Shown: positions 20,266 to 29,925 of the stretch, one piece after another | Layout of the letters: each line of letters begins with the position of its first letter | Numbering within the stretch: position 1 is the stretch's first letter | From: Saccharolobus shibatae B12 | Lineage (GTDB): Archaea > Thermoproteota > Thermoprotei_A > Sulfolobales > Sulfolobaceae | Assembly: GCF_019175345.1 (NCBI RefSeq) | Contig: NZ_CP077717.1 | Coordinates: 1,650,001-1,714,000, forward strand | Length of the DNA: 64,000 nt | Direction: 5' to 3' | Program-made: the position numbers and the translations under genes | The notes under the pieces: generated by a model | What the model was told of the DNA's origin: nothing | What the model saw: only the letters and a program-made list of their open reading frames with translations | Database searches by the model: none

Positions 20266-20325
20266 TACTAAATCACCTAAATTAATAAAGAATAAATATA
20301 AGGTAATAAATCTTTTGCAAATATA
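20266..20325 (-). promoter_or_regulatory. Conserved leader of binding-protein cassette, copy 1
   Basis: Read on the minus strand: AAAAGATTTATTACCTTATA, then TTTATTCTTTATTAATTTAG and GTGATTTAGTA before the ATG. TTATATTTA is the likely TATA box and GGTGATTTA the ribosome site. Nearly identical to 29875-29925 and 33943-33998. Confidence 0.7.
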
Positions 20326-20376
20326 TAACCGAAAAATTTATAGATAATTTTTTATTCTAAATATATGTGATCTTAT

Positions 20377-21792
20377 ATGCGCTACGATTTAGTAATAATA
20401 GGTAGTGGAGCTGCTGGAATGTCTGCAGCGGTAACTGCAGCAGAATATGCTAGATTGAATAACAAGAACATAAGTATAGTCGTGTTAGAGAAAACTGGAG
20501 ATGAGATATGGGGTGGAAATAGCAGATATACTACCGCAAATATGAGATTTATCGATGAGGAACATTTCGATCCTAATTTAGAAGAAACCTTTGAGAAATT
20601 CTCTAAAGGGAAAGCAAACATGGATCATGTAAAGCTGATAATCAATAATGCTGTAGATACCATAAAATGGCTAAAATCCTTGGGAGTACAGTTTGAAAAT
20701 AGGACTGGTAGGTGGACAGGTTATGGTCTTCCCAGAATAGGCCCGCTTGGTGGTGGTCTTGCTGTAATTTCAGCGCTTAGGAAGCATGCTGAAAGCATGG
20801 GAGTTCAAATACTGTTTAATACTACAGCTTGGAAATTATCATTAGATGATGAGGGAAGGATTAATGGTGTCTGGGTTAGAGATGAGAGAGGAAGAAGTTT
20901 CAAGATTGAGGCTAAAGCTATAGTGTTGGCATGTGGAGGATTTGAGGGAAATTATGAGATGCTACAGAGATATATAGGTAGAGATGCAATTAACCTAGTT
21001 ATGGACAATCCAGCTACACCAATACATCAAGGAGAGTGCATAAATATGGCATTAGAAGTGGGTGCTAAAACTTCTGGAGATTTTGGAAACTGGCATGGTT
21101 CAGTACAAGATATTAGAAGTAAGGCATATAGACCTAGAGTAGATCTATATTTCTTTGGAATCTTAGTTAATAAGGATGGAAAGAGATTTATGGATGAAAG
21201 TGGTGTTGGCGATATACATGATTCTTTTGAAGTTGTTGGGAGAAGAATATTCGAACAACGGGATCATATGGCGTTCATAATTCTGGATAATAAAGTAACT
21301 TCTATTCCTAACTATAAATCCTTGATTAATACTGACTTACCTCCGATAACTGCTAACAGCTTGGAAGAATTAGGTGAAACGCTAAGTCGTGAGTGGGGTT
21401 TAAATAAGGATAATTTCCTGAGGACCGTTAAAGAATATAATAACGCAGTCCAACCTGGAAGATTTGATCCTAATATTCTGGACGGTAAGTGCACTAAGGG
21501 AATAGAACCACCTAAATCTAATTGGGCTTTAACAATCGATGAACCTCCGTTTATGGCTTATCCAGTAACTGCTACGGTACAATTTACTTTTGGAGGACTA
21601 GCTACTGACACTAACGCTAGAGTCTTAGATACCAATGATAAGCCCATCTTGGGATTATATGCAGCCGGAGAAATAGTTGGCTTATACTATTATAGATATC
21701 CGGGGGCAACATCATTTTTAAGAGCATTGATATTTGGAAGAGTCGCAGGGATAAATGCAGTGGATTACGTTACAGAAGAAAAAAGTTCGTAA
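20377..21792 (+). CDS. FAD-dependent oxidoreductase, tricarballylate dehydrogenase/fumarate-reductase flavoprotein type
   Basis: 471 residues. FAD binding at DLVIIGSGAAGMSAAVTAAEYA (4-25), then the GGNSRYTTANMRF block near 48-60, which is characteristic of TcuA-like tricarballylate dehydrogenases. A second FAD segment follows (IVLACGGFEGN near 185) and the C-terminal GLYAAGEIVGLYYYRYPGATSFLRAL. Oxidises or reduces a C-C bond in a carboxylic acid or cyclic ketone using FAD. It sits beside the second dihydroxyphthalate-decarboxylase-like gene, which is convergent 55 bases away. A 3-ketosteroid-dehydrogenase or fumarate-reductase role is an alternative. Confidence 0.85.
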   Translation: MRYDLVIIGSGAAGMSAAVTAAEYARLNNKNISIVVLEKTGDEIWGGNSRYTTANMRFIDEEHFDPNLEETFEKFSKGKANMDHVKLIINNAVDTIKWLKSLGVQFENRTGRWTGYGLPRIGPLGGGLAVISALRKHAESMGVQILFNTTAWKLSLDDEGRINGVWVRDERGRSFKIEAKAIVLACGGFEGNYEMLQRYIGRDAINLVMDNPATPIHQGECINMALEVGAKTSGDFGNWHGSVQDIRSKAYRPRVDLYFFGILVNKDGKRFMDESGVGDIHDSFEVVGRRIFEQRDHMAFIILDNKVTSIPNYKSLINTDLPPITANSLEELGETLSREWGLNKDNFLRTVKEYNNAVQPGRFDPNILDGKCTKGIEPPKSNWALTIDEPPFMAYPVTATVQFTFGGLATDTNARVLDTNDKPILGLYAAGEIVGLYYYRYPGATSFLRALIFGRVAGINAVDYVTEEKSS

Positions 21793-21846
21793 TTTTTCTT
21801 TTTCTCTTAATTTAGACTCAAATAAGTAAAAACTATGAATAAGTAT

Positions 21847-22848
21847 TTACGTATCTTGAGTTTCTTTAGCGAAAATTTCTCTGGGATTGAGCTGTTTATC
21901 AATAATTCCCTGTTCATAACAATATCTTATAAACGTTTCTATTGTTTTATAATTCTTTGACACGCCATATGGCCAGAAATCATCTCCAGAAATGCTCCTC
22001 ATTATCTCAAAATCGTTTTGAATCCATGGTGCAAACATATAGGCTACACCAAATTGTGAGACGTTGTATATTTCATTAAACGCTATATTCTTAGACTCCT
22101 CAAATGCTTTGTACAAATTATATGCCACCCAAGGATACTCTTCATAAATATCTCTTCTAATAACGATGACGTGCATTATGGGATATATTCTGGTCTTTCT
22201 GTAAAATTCTATTTCGACTTCCCTATAGTTTTCAAAGAGCCTCTTAACGTTAGAACCTTTAAGAAAACTTGAAGGCGCTTGCGCACTATAAACTGCATCA
22301 ATTTCGCCTCTATCTAACATCTCTGATAAGGTTTTACCTTGTGATATTCTCTCAACCTTTATTCCCTGTTTAACTCTTAACATATCTGTCTCTGCCATCC
22401 TTCTAGATACTTCCCTATTCTCTAAAGGACCAACATAATAAGTCACAGAGTCATATGGTACTTCATAAAATTCGTTTAGGATACCCTTAATCCATACCGA
22501 AGCTGTCTGCCTCCATTCAGGTACTCCAATTCTTTTTCCCTTTAAATCTTTAGGATCATTAATATCACTATTCTTATTTACATAAATTGACCTATGTCTA
22601 AACATTTTAGAAGGGAATACGGGTATTGCAACAAATGGAGGATTAGGAGAGTTTAAAGACTCTAGATATCCTCCAAATGACATCTCAGATACTTCAAACT
22701 CTCTATTCTTTATCATTCTTGAGAAAGTTTCTTGAACCCACAAGGGTAAATAATTTAACTCTACACCCTCTGGTTTTACTTTGCCAAGCAATAGTGGTAG
22801 CGTTCTATCATATATGTAACACGCTAAAGTTAACTTTACCTTTGACAT
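21847..22848 (-). CDS. 4,5-dihydroxyphthalate decarboxylase-like protein (binding-protein fold), copy 2
   Basis: 333 residues, same length and order of conserved blocks as 10299-11306: a Cys-Tyr start after strand 1, WVQETFSRMI, FEVSEMSFGGYL, RIGVPEWRQTASVWIKGIL, PIMHVIVIRRDIYEE, DFWPYGVSKNYKTIE and a final FAKETQDT. There is no signal peptide, so it should be cytosolic. The two copies lie next to different enzymes (amidase and cyclase versus flavoprotein), which suggests duplicated modules acting on related acids. Confidence 0.7.
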   Translation of the reverse strand: MSKVKLTLACYIYDRTLPLLLGKVKPEGVELNYLPLWVQETFSRMIKNREFEVSEMSFGGYLESLNSPNPPFVAIPVFPSKMFRHRSIYVNKNSDINDPKDLKGKRIGVPEWRQTASVWIKGILNEFYEVPYDSVTYYVGPLENREVSRRMAETDMLRVKQGIKVERISQGKTLSEMLDRGEIDAVYSAQAPSSFLKGSNVKRLFENYREVEIEFYRKTRIYPIMHVIVIRRDIYEEYPWVAYNLYKAFEESKNIAFNEIYNVSQFGVAYMFAPWIQNDFEIMRSISGDDFWPYGVSKNYKTIETFIRYCYEQGIIDKQLNPREIFAKETQDT

Positions 22849-22917
22849 TGCAAGTATAGTAAGTTATCTTAACCATAATAAATCTTTCGTTAAGATAATA
22901 TAGCGATCATATAATAG

Positions 22918-23610
22918 TATAGTCTTTTTTCTTTCCACAGTCGCAAACTCAGGTTTATTAGAGACAAAGCATGTAATGCCTAGTAAGTGCAAAGTGAAAA
23001 TATAATTTTTGCCAATATAAAATATAGAATAATTTTTGAATGAGTCCAATAGTTAATAGATTAAACTTTCTAATAGTTAAGGACAAACAATAAATGAGAA
23101 ATGATAAAAATTTTTTCGTACTGCTCACTTCCTTGAGAGCGACGAGAACGTCATGAAACTTACTAACCCAATAACCAGAATAACTGTACTTGAAAATTAG
23201 ATGGTAAAACTCCTCTTCAATAGACTCAAGAGCATATTTCAAGTTGTAATAGGTGTTTACCAACGCTTCAACTCCTTCTAAACACAATAGCTGGAGAATA
23301 GAGAGGCAAGAAAAGCAATGCCCAGTTAAGAAGCAACATAGAAAACATGAGCAATCTCGTAAAACTAACATTATTATACAGATAACATTACCAGAATTCT
23401 TAGCCTAAGGAAAAACCAGCAATAACCTTGAAATTAACACTGGAATAAGCTGCCATGAAACAAGGAATTTTTCATAATAGCTGAAAGGAGTAAAAGGACT
23501 AGTTTCAACTTAAGATGTTGAAGATGAGCGAGTTAAATGTAAGCAACGAGATATATTTTGTATTCATAAATGCCCATATTCCCTTCACACTTGCTAAGAA
23601 AAAGACTATA
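22918..23610 (-). mobile_element. Deleted ISC1217-like insertion sequence, longest copy
   Basis: 693 bases from TATAGTCTTTTTT to AAAAAGACTATA. The left arm matches the 16157 copy; the right end matches the SM2-like inner sequence (CATAATAGC, GGAGTAAAAGGACTAG, AGATATATTTTGTATT). On the minus strand about 23100-23300 a transposase piece reads ALVNTYYNLKYALESIEEEF and on to SKFHDVLVALKEVSS in one frame, here without the frameshift seen at 16157. Most of the transposase is missing. Confidence 0.65.
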
Positions 23611-23663
23611 AATGGAGTTAGTTGTGAGTTAAGCTTTTTATTCTTATATAAGTATAATAAAAT

Positions 23664-24443
23664 ATGATGAGTGGAGATAGTGAGGTTATAATTAAGGTGA
23701 AAGGCGTTAACAAATATTTTTCTACTTCATCCGGTATACTTGAAGTTTTAAAAAACGTTAATCTAGAAGTGAGAAGAAAAAGTTTTTTGACATTTATAGG
23801 ACCCAGCGGATGCGGTAAATCAACTCTCTTATCCATGATTGGAGGACTCGTAAGACCTTCAGATGGAGAAATCTATATAGAGAATATAAAGGCAGAAGGA
23901 CCCAGACCTGATAAAATTGCAATGGTTTTTCAAGATCCAGCATTACTACCTTGGAGAACTGTAATGGGAAATGTAGAATTTGGTTTAGAGATCAGAGGTA
24001 TACCCAAAAAGGAAAGGAGGGATATAGCTCAAAAGTATATAGATTTAGTAGGTTTATCTAAATTTGAAGACTACTTTCCTACTCAACTATCTGGAGGAAT
24101 GAGACAGAGAGTAGCCATAGCTAGAGCTTTGGCTGTTGAGCCAGAAATACTATTAATGGATGAGCCTTTCGCCAATTTAGATGAACAAAGCCGTCTCTTA
24201 CTAGGTATAGATTTAGTTAGAATATGGCAAAGGACTGGTAAAACTATTGTTTTTGTCACCCACAGTATACAAGAAGCTGCACTTCTATCGACTGAAATTG
24301 CGTTATTTACTCGTAGACCTGGCACAATAAAAGAGGTAGTTAAAATAGATACGGGACACCCAAGATCTATAGAAGATGATAACGTAGTTAAACTCAGAAA
24401 GTATGTCTGGGATAAATTAAGAGAGGAAATTATTAGTAGGTGA
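23664..24443 (+). CDS. ABC transporter ATPase, NitT/TauT (SsuB/TauB) type
   Basis: 259 residues. Walker A GPSGCGKST (46-54), Q-loop Gln90 (VFQDPALLPWRTV), signature LSGGMRQR (142-149), Walker B ILLMDEP with Glu167, and H-loop His200. The WRT after the Q-loop is typical of the nitrate/sulfonate/taurine importers. It energises uptake through the two permeases that follow; its stop codon lies inside the GGTGATTTA ribosome site of the first permease, so translation is coupled. No binding-protein gene is in the operon. Confidence 0.93.
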   Translation: MMSGDSEVIIKVKGVNKYFSTSSGILEVLKNVNLEVRRKSFLTFIGPSGCGKSTLLSMIGGLVRPSDGEIYIENIKAEGPRPDKIAMVFQDPALLPWRTVMGNVEFGLEIRGIPKKERRDIAQKYIDLVGLSKFEDYFPTQLSGGMRQRVAIARALAVEPEILLMDEPFANLDEQSRLLLGIDLVRIWQRTGKTIVFVTHSIQEAALLSTEIALFTRRPGTIKEVVKIDTGHPRSIEDDNVVKLRKYVWDKLREEIISR

Positions 24444-24447
24444 TTTA

Positions 24448-25209
24448 ATGAAGTTTAGAGAATTATTATATAGAATATTGGTATTGATTATAATATTGGT
24501 CTTATGGCAATTATTACCTACTTTTGAGCTAATTAGTCCATATGTTCTGTCCCCCTTTACATCAGTCATAGAAACCTTTCCGCAGTTATTTAACACACAT
24601 GGTCTAATACCGGGTGGAATGATACCACAGTTATTAACTACCTTAACTGAACTAGGTGCCGCCTTTGGATTAAGCGTAGGTATAGGCTTAACCTTAGGTT
24701 TACTCTTAAGTTATTTCAAATTAGTTGGTAATGCATACGAGCCATTAATTTACTTAATATACGCAATTCCTGGATCAATTTACTACCCAGTGTTGTTTTT
24801 AACTTTAGGATTAGGAGTTCAATCTAAAATCGCTCTAGGCTTCTTGTTTGGGGTATTCCCTTTGATTATAAATGTACTTTCGGGATCGAAAAAGCTTAAC
24901 CAATTATTCGTTCGTTTAGCTAAATCTATGGGTGCTAACGGTACTCAGATATTTATTAAAATAATGATTCCTGCTTTAGCTCCATACATAATGAGTGGAT
25001 TAAGACTATCTCTAGTGTTCTCCTTCATAGGTGTAATATTGGGTGAAGTCATCGCTTCTAAGGATGGTTTAGGATTTGCAATAAGTGTAGCTAATTACAA
25101 TTTTGAAACACCATTAATGTATGATTATATTATAATCGTGATATTACTCGCAGCATTGTTTTTAGGTATTATTCTTTTAATAGAGAGAAAGGTGTTCAAA
25201 TATGGATGA
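24448..25209 (+). CDS. ABC transporter permease, NitT/TauT type, subunit 1
   Basis: 253 residues with about six membrane helices. The BPD-transport (EAA) loop is visible as LAKSMGANGTQIFIKIMIPALAPYIMSGLRL near residues 155-185, with the conserved G of the EAA motif. An N-terminal helix and periplasmic loop precede it. Starts at ATG after GGTGATTTA; overlaps the next permease by 8 bases. It forms the translocation pore with the next gene product. Confidence 0.92.
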   Translation: MKFRELLYRILVLIIILVLWQLLPTFELISPYVLSPFTSVIETFPQLFNTHGLIPGGMIPQLLTTLTELGAAFGLSVGIGLTLGLLLSYFKLVGNAYEPLIYLIYAIPGSIYYPVLFLTLGLGVQSKIALGFLFGVFPLIINVLSGSKKLNQLFVRLAKSMGANGTQIFIKIMIPALAPYIMSGLRLSLVFSFIGVILGEVIASKDGLGFAISVANYNFETPLMYDYIIIVILLAALFLGIILLIERKVFKYG

Positions 25210-25978
25210 GAGAAGGAAAAGAACATTATATACTACTATAATACAAATAGTTAGTGTGATTACTTTCTTTTTAATATGGCAATATCTTGTACAATCTGGT
25301 ATAGTTTCAACACTATTCCTAGCTCCACCTTCATCAGTAATAGTTAATGCTCCTAAAGTACTAAGAGACCCTTTCGTATATAATAGAATCCTTTATACAA
25401 TTTGGATAACCATCGCATCCTTCATTTTTACAATAGTAATTGGTACATTAATAGGACTACTTTTAGGGTTATTTACATATCTAAGGTCTACATTTGAACC
25501 CTATATGTTGATACTATATTCTATTCCAAAGGCGATATTCATACCAATATTCTGGACTCTTTTTGGACTCGGTTTTTCATATCAATTCTGGTTTGCCTCG
25601 TTTGGGGGAATTATTCCTATGATAATTAATGTAATGTATGGAGTTAAAGATATTGATACACAACTTATAAATTTGGCCAAATCGTATGGAGCCAAATCTT
25701 ACCAAATATACTATAAAATAATAATACCGTCTATACTGCCTAGTGTATTAGGAGGTGCTAGAATATCTTTAAGAAGTGTTCTAGCAGATGTTATTGCAGC
25801 CGAGGAATTTGTGGGAACTACTGGCGTTGGGTATCTGGCTCAATATTATGCAACTAACTTCTTAACTGTTGAATTATACACTGTTGTTGTTGTAGTGGCG
25901 TTGATAGGAATGGCTTTGTATTACATAATATCCCGAATAGAAAAAAGAGTATTAGCATGGAATATAACTACAACGTAA
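25202..25978 (+). CDS. ABC transporter permease, NitT/TauT type, subunit 2
   Basis: 258 residues, about six helices, and an EAA loop LAKSYGAKSYQIYYKIIIPSILPSVLGGARISLR near 160-190. Homologous to the preceding permease and probably its heterodimer partner, completing a two-permease, one-ATPase importer. The start ATG lies inside the end of the upstream gene (8-base overlap). It converges with the bicupin gene 18 bases downstream. Confidence 0.92.
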   Translation: MDERRKRTLYTTIIQIVSVITFFLIWQYLVQSGIVSTLFLAPPSSVIVNAPKVLRDPFVYNRILYTIWITIASFIFTIVIGTLIGLLLGLFTYLRSTFEPYMLILYSIPKAIFIPIFWTLFGLGFSYQFWFASFGGIIPMIINVMYGVKDIDTQLINLAKSYGAKSYQIYYKIIIPSILPSVLGGARISLRSVLADVIAAEEFVGTTGVGYLAQYYATNFLTVELYTVVVVVALIGMALYYIISRIEKRVLAWNITTT

Positions 25979-25996
25979 TTTTTATTCGTATAAAAT

Positions 25997-27088
25997 CTAT
26001 TCCTTGAACTTTTCTTTTCTATATAATCCAAAAGCATCAAATATAGGTTTATCTGAGTAGGAGAAAAGTATCGCGGCTTTATCATCATCATTAATTATTC
26101 TATATTTCGTCCAAGATGGTATTACTAGAGGATCACGCGTTTTTAGATTGATTCTTAAACTACCCATATTGGATTCAATTATGTCGAAAGTTACATAACC
26201 TTCAACTGGGATAAATATCGTGTTCTCAGTACTTCTTATTGGTTTTAGTTCAGTTTTAGATCTTATTAACCTCATCTTAATATCAATGGTTGGTAAAGCA
26301 GGACCTCCATTAATTGGATTTGTATATTCCACTACAATTCCCTCGTATTCATCTATCTTGTTGTGTTCATTTAATTCAGTTAATGCCCGCTTAGTTCGTG
26401 AAAATGGATACTTAATTAAAGGATTATATGATTGAGTACTTATAGTTAATGGCTTAAGGTTATTTCCTAGAGTATCTAAAATAACATCTCCTTCCTCATT
26501 AGTTTGAAACTTCTCCTCACTTTTTGAATAAAATATTGCACCTAAATATAATAAAAATGGGCTATCTAGACCAGAGAACCATATTAAATCACTCTTACCG
26601 TCATTATGATGTTCATGTAACGTCCAATTAGATTGTACTAGTACATCCCCAACTTCTAAATTCATTTTATAGCCGTCATAAATGATATAGGCACCATCAT
26701 TAGGGGCTTCGAGAATTAACCTTAAGTTAGTTGGCGTATGCCTATGTGCAGGAGCGTATTCACCGGCCTTAATTAATTGAATACCACCAGTTAGTGTAGG
26801 TGCTATGGCTAAAGTATCATAAGGTTTCATTTCTCTAAGCCCAGGGTTAACTAGGTGTATTACTCTTCTCTCAGACTCTTTAGGTGATATGTATTCGGCG
26901 ATTTTGTAAAGAAACTTTCTAGCTATCTCATAGTCCCACTTATACGGTATCGCTAAGGGTTCTGGGTAATTAGTAAATATTGACCTTTTACCTTGTCTCT
27001 TAGCCTCTTCTGGGAATAGACCGACATATATACTATACTTAGCCATCTCATCTAAAATAACTCTTAACTCTTCACTAACGCTAGACAT
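25997..27088 (-). CDS. Gentisate/salicylate 1,2-dioxygenase-like bicupin, copy 2
   Basis: 363 residues. First cupin ligands: HRHTPTNLRLILE near 112-124 and WTLHEHHNDGKSD near 152-164. The second cupin (ENTIFIPVEGYVTFDI then LVIPSWTKYRI) lacks the His cluster, as in the copy at 17883-18986. The two copies align along their whole length (GGIQLIKAGE/GGIQMLKPGE, NPINGGPALPT/NPTNGSPAFPT). Expected to be a Fe(II) ring-cleavage dioxygenase. It is convergent with the ABC permease gene, which links it by position to substrate uptake. Confidence 0.82.
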   Translation of the reverse strand: MSSVSEELRVILDEMAKYSIYVGLFPEEAKRQGKRSIFTNYPEPLAIPYKWDYEIARKFLYKIAEYISPKESERRVIHLVNPGLREMKPYDTLAIAPTLTGGIQLIKAGEYAPAHRHTPTNLRLILEAPNDGAYIIYDGYKMNLEVGDVLVQSNWTLHEHHNDGKSDLIWFSGLDSPFLLYLGAIFYSKSEEKFQTNEEGDVILDTLGNNLKPLTISTQSYNPLIKYPFSRTKRALTELNEHNKIDEYEGIVVEYTNPINGGPALPTIDIKMRLIRSKTELKPIRSTENTIFIPVEGYVTFDIIESNMGSLRINLKTRDPLVIPSWTKYRIINDDDKAAILFSYSDKPIFDAFGLYRKEKFKE

Positions 27089-27252
27089 GTTTTATCCAGT
27101 AAAAATCTCACTTTCGCTTAATATAAGCTTTACTTTGTAGTTGGGAATTTTCCACAGATAGTCTGAAAATAAGATTACATGCATAATACAGTAGGGATTC
27201 ATAACGTATTCAGTAGTAAAGCTCTTATATAAGATTATATTAATCTTAAGTT

Positions 27253-28329
27253 ATGAGAAAATATATCCCCATTAAATTAGTAATTTTCTATATTCTTGAG
27301 GGAATAATTACTGGAATGTTGTTTTATTGGTTATTCCTCTTATCTCGTGGAGTTGGAAATTTAACAGTTAAGATTGAAGAATCTAATGTAACAACTACGT
27401 TCTTTGCATTAGGTATTCTAGCTTACTTGTTTGGACTAAGACATGCTTTAGATGCGGATCATCTGGCTGCTATTGATAATTCAACTAGAAAATTAGTTCA
27501 AGAAAAGAAACCATCGCACTTTACTGGTCTTTTCTTCTCTTTAGGACACTCCAGTGTAGTTATATTATTAGCTCTTACCTTAATAATTGCCACAAGATAT
27601 ATTACATCTAATATCCCCTCACTCGAAAAGATTGGAGACATAATAGGAACGTTAATTAGTGGTGGCTTCTTATATATTATAGGACTACTTAATTTCTTAT
27701 CTTTATTAGAGATTTATAACCTATATGCAAGAACTACAAGAGAAAAAACAATAGACGAGAAAAAACTGGAGGAAGTATTATTAAGTAGGGGATTTATGAA
27801 TAAATATTTTGGAAAGTTATTTGCAATTATTAACAGCCAATATTATATGTATCCTATAGGATTTTTATTCGGTTTAGGTTTCGATACCGCATCAGAGACA
27901 GCTTTATTGGCTATCTCGGCAGCGGCTGCAGGAGTATTTCTTAAAGTACCATTATGGAGTTTGCTAGTATTTCCTTTTCTATTCACTTCTGGAATGACCT
28001 TAATTGATACTACAGACGGGTTCTTCATGAATGGAGCATATAGTTGGGCATTTTTAGGAAATCCGCTAAAGAAAATATGGTACAACCTAACAATGACAAC
28101 GATTTCCATACTTATAGCCTATTTAGTAGGAACCCTAGAATTACTCGGATTGATTCAATCTCAATTTAATCTAAGCGGGATATTTTGGCAATGGATTAGT
28201 ACAATAAATGGAGGAGTTTGGTGGGGAAACATTGGTATTATAATAATCTTCACATTTGCTTTAACTTGGTTAATCTCATACACTGCATATAGATTTAAGA
28301 TAAAAAAATATATGAAAGATAGTAGATAA
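27253..28329 (+). CDS. NiCoT-family nickel/cobalt transporter
   Basis: 358 residues with about eight membrane helices. The family signature in helix 2 is exact in form: RHALDADHLAAIDN (63-76), supplying the His/Asp metal ligands. LFFSLGHSSVV (near 90-100) and LGFDTASET (near 215) are the other two family motifs. Imports Ni2+ or Co2+. The setting among metal-dependent cupins and molybdenum enzymes is noteworthy; an adjacent enzyme may use nickel, but that is an inference. Confidence 0.92.
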   Translation: MRKYIPIKLVIFYILEGIITGMLFYWLFLLSRGVGNLTVKIEESNVTTTFFALGILAYLFGLRHALDADHLAAIDNSTRKLVQEKKPSHFTGLFFSLGHSSVVILLALTLIIATRYITSNIPSLEKIGDIIGTLISGGFLYIIGLLNFLSLLEIYNLYARTTREKTIDEKKLEEVLLSRGFMNKYFGKLFAIINSQYYMYPIGFLFGLGFDTASETALLAISAAAAGVFLKVPLWSLLVFPFLFTSGMTLIDTTDGFFMNGAYSWAFLGNPLKKIWYNLTMTTISILIAYLVGTLELLGLIQSQFNLSGIFWQWISTINGGVWWGNIGIIIIFTFALTWLISYTAYRFKIKKYMKDSR

Positions 28330-28367
28330 TGTATATCCTATGCTCCATTTTACTATACTGAGATAGA

Positions 28368-29810
28368 TTACCCATTGTATTGCTTTATCCATTCTGCAGG
28401 GTCCTTCGCATAATCTTCATATTTTCCAGGAACGTTAATTCCAGGGATTTTTGGTATCCAATCTTCTTTTAGCAATTCTTCTGGATCTCCATATTTCTTA
28501 GCTAATTCTCTTACCTCAGGGTCATCAAGCACAGTTAGATGACCATTATCAATAACTCTTATCTCTTGACCAGTTATAGTTTTAATCTCATAGGTTGGGA
28601 ATAATAAATGAATATGTAAGTGACCAAATGGGATACCATGGGCAGCTGCCCATCTTTCACTCTCACCTCTCCATCTTGTTCCAAAACCTACATGTATGAC
28701 ACCAGATCTACTCCTCTCAACTTCATTAGTTCCACTTAACATTAGCACATTGCTAGGTCTTCTAACTTTAGGATTAGTTCCTATTGCCATCTCCCATAAC
28801 CAGAACAGTCCCTTATCTGGAAACTCTGGATATTTAACACTGAGAGTCTCCTCATGTAACTTCTTCCAGGCCTCACCATAAGGCCCTCCTCCTTCAATTT
28901 TCTCAATTCTTCCATTCTCTACGTAAATCCTTATTTGAGGAAAAGGTCTAGTCAGATGAGATGTAGTACCAGCAATCACGCCAACAGCATCCTCTTCTGA
29001 AATTATTGGGGGAGTGGGATGACCAAATAAGTGACCTAAAGCTGGTCTTGGTCCAAATCCTCCTCTCTCATCTAGCGTTCTATTATAATATTTCTCATGA
29101 AGAGTAAATTCTAGTTCTGTACCCTCTGGATCAGTTAACCTAACCTTTCCTCCTTTGCCTAAATCATATATCATTTTCCAAGTTTTTACATTAATTAAAT
29201 AATTAAGTTTAGCAGGAAAGATGGTGGATCTTGAAAGAAATGCGTCTTTACTTTGCCATGGAAATGCCTCAAAATTGTAGGGAAGTATCTCTCCTTTAGC
29301 ATTAGTCTTAGGTATGGGTCCTCCTCGTCCATGGATAAGTAAATCATAGCCATTATCCTTCGCATAGTTTAAAATTTTCTCTTGATAATCATACCACCTA
29401 GGTTTAATCCACCAAGGCTCTGTTCTAATAATTCTCTCTATTTCGTCATAGTAAGTAAGTTCCCTATCCTCACCATCATCGAGTATTATAATATCAACAA
29501 CGCTTGCACCTTTCTTTTTTAACGCCTTAACTAAAGCATTTATGATTTCTCTATCATGTAAGTTACTAGCAGCAATTAAAACCTTTGATCCTGGTTTAAC
29601 ATCACCATATCTTACAAAACCAGTTTGATTTCTACTTGCGTAGTCTTTAAATTGCTGAGGTATACTCACAAGGTATTCGGCAACTCCATCTAGCGTTGGA
29701 TTTACACTTATTATCTTTCTTAATTCTAGTATTTTAGGATCTTCTTCAAGATCTTCTGCCGTTCCTCCATCTGGATACATTATACCTATTTCTTCATCTT
29801 TTTCACACAT
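28368..29810 (-). CDS. M29-aminopeptidase-like metalloprotein, related to 2,5-dihydroxypyridine dioxygenase (NicX) family
   Basis: 480 residues; the start is supported by GGAGTGATG 7 bases upstream. An N-terminal alpha/beta domain (PGSKVLIAASNLHDREIINALVKALKKKGASV) and a C-terminal domain with GHLFGHPTPPI, GGGPYGEAW, NEVERSRSGVIHVGFGTRWRG and a His-rich GHLHIHLLFP, a likely metal site. This is the fold shared by thermophilic M29 aminopeptidases and by NicX, the Fe(II) enzyme that opens 2,5-dihydroxypyridine. The gene lies among ring-cleavage enzymes, so a dioxygenase-type role is at least as likely as a peptidase. I cannot decide from sequence alone. Confidence 0.65.
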   Translation of the reverse strand: MCEKDEEIGIMYPDGGTAEDLEEDPKILELRKIISVNPTLDGVAEYLVSIPQQFKDYASRNQTGFVRYGDVKPGSKVLIAASNLHDREIINALVKALKKKGASVVDIIILDDGEDRELTYYDEIERIIRTEPWWIKPRWYDYQEKILNYAKDNGYDLLIHGRGGPIPKTNAKGEILPYNFEAFPWQSKDAFLSRSTIFPAKLNYLINVKTWKMIYDLGKGGKVRLTDPEGTELEFTLHEKYYNRTLDERGGFGPRPALGHLFGHPTPPIISEEDAVGVIAGTTSHLTRPFPQIRIYVENGRIEKIEGGGPYGEAWKKLHEETLSVKYPEFPDKGLFWLWEMAIGTNPKVRRPSNVLMLSGTNEVERSRSGVIHVGFGTRWRGESERWAAAHGIPFGHLHIHLLFPTYEIKTITGQEIRVIDNGHLTVLDDPEVRELAKKYGDPEELLKEDWIPKIPGINVPGKYEDYAKDPAEWIKQYNG

Positions 29811-29874
29811 ATTTTCATCACTCCTTTTATTAGTTATAGTAGGTTAAAAACTTTTATTGAGTTAATATATTGAC

Positions 29875-29925
29875 AAAAGATTTATTACCTTATATTTATT
29901 CTTTATTAATTTAGGTGATTTAATA
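29875..29925 (+). promoter_or_regulatory. Conserved leader of binding-protein cassette, copy 2
   Basis: AAAAGATTTATTACCTTATA, then TTTATTCTTTATTAATTTAG and GTGATTTAATA before ATG 29926. TATA-like TTATATTTA at 29890-29898 and ribosome site GGTGATT at 29914-29920. Nearly the same bases precede the genes starting at 20265 and 33942. Confidence 0.7.

Noticed and set aside
22958-23371. 137-residue minus-strand ORF as an intact gene
   Set aside because: Only the middle matches a transposase piece; both ends are the non-coding arms of the element, so it is a relic.
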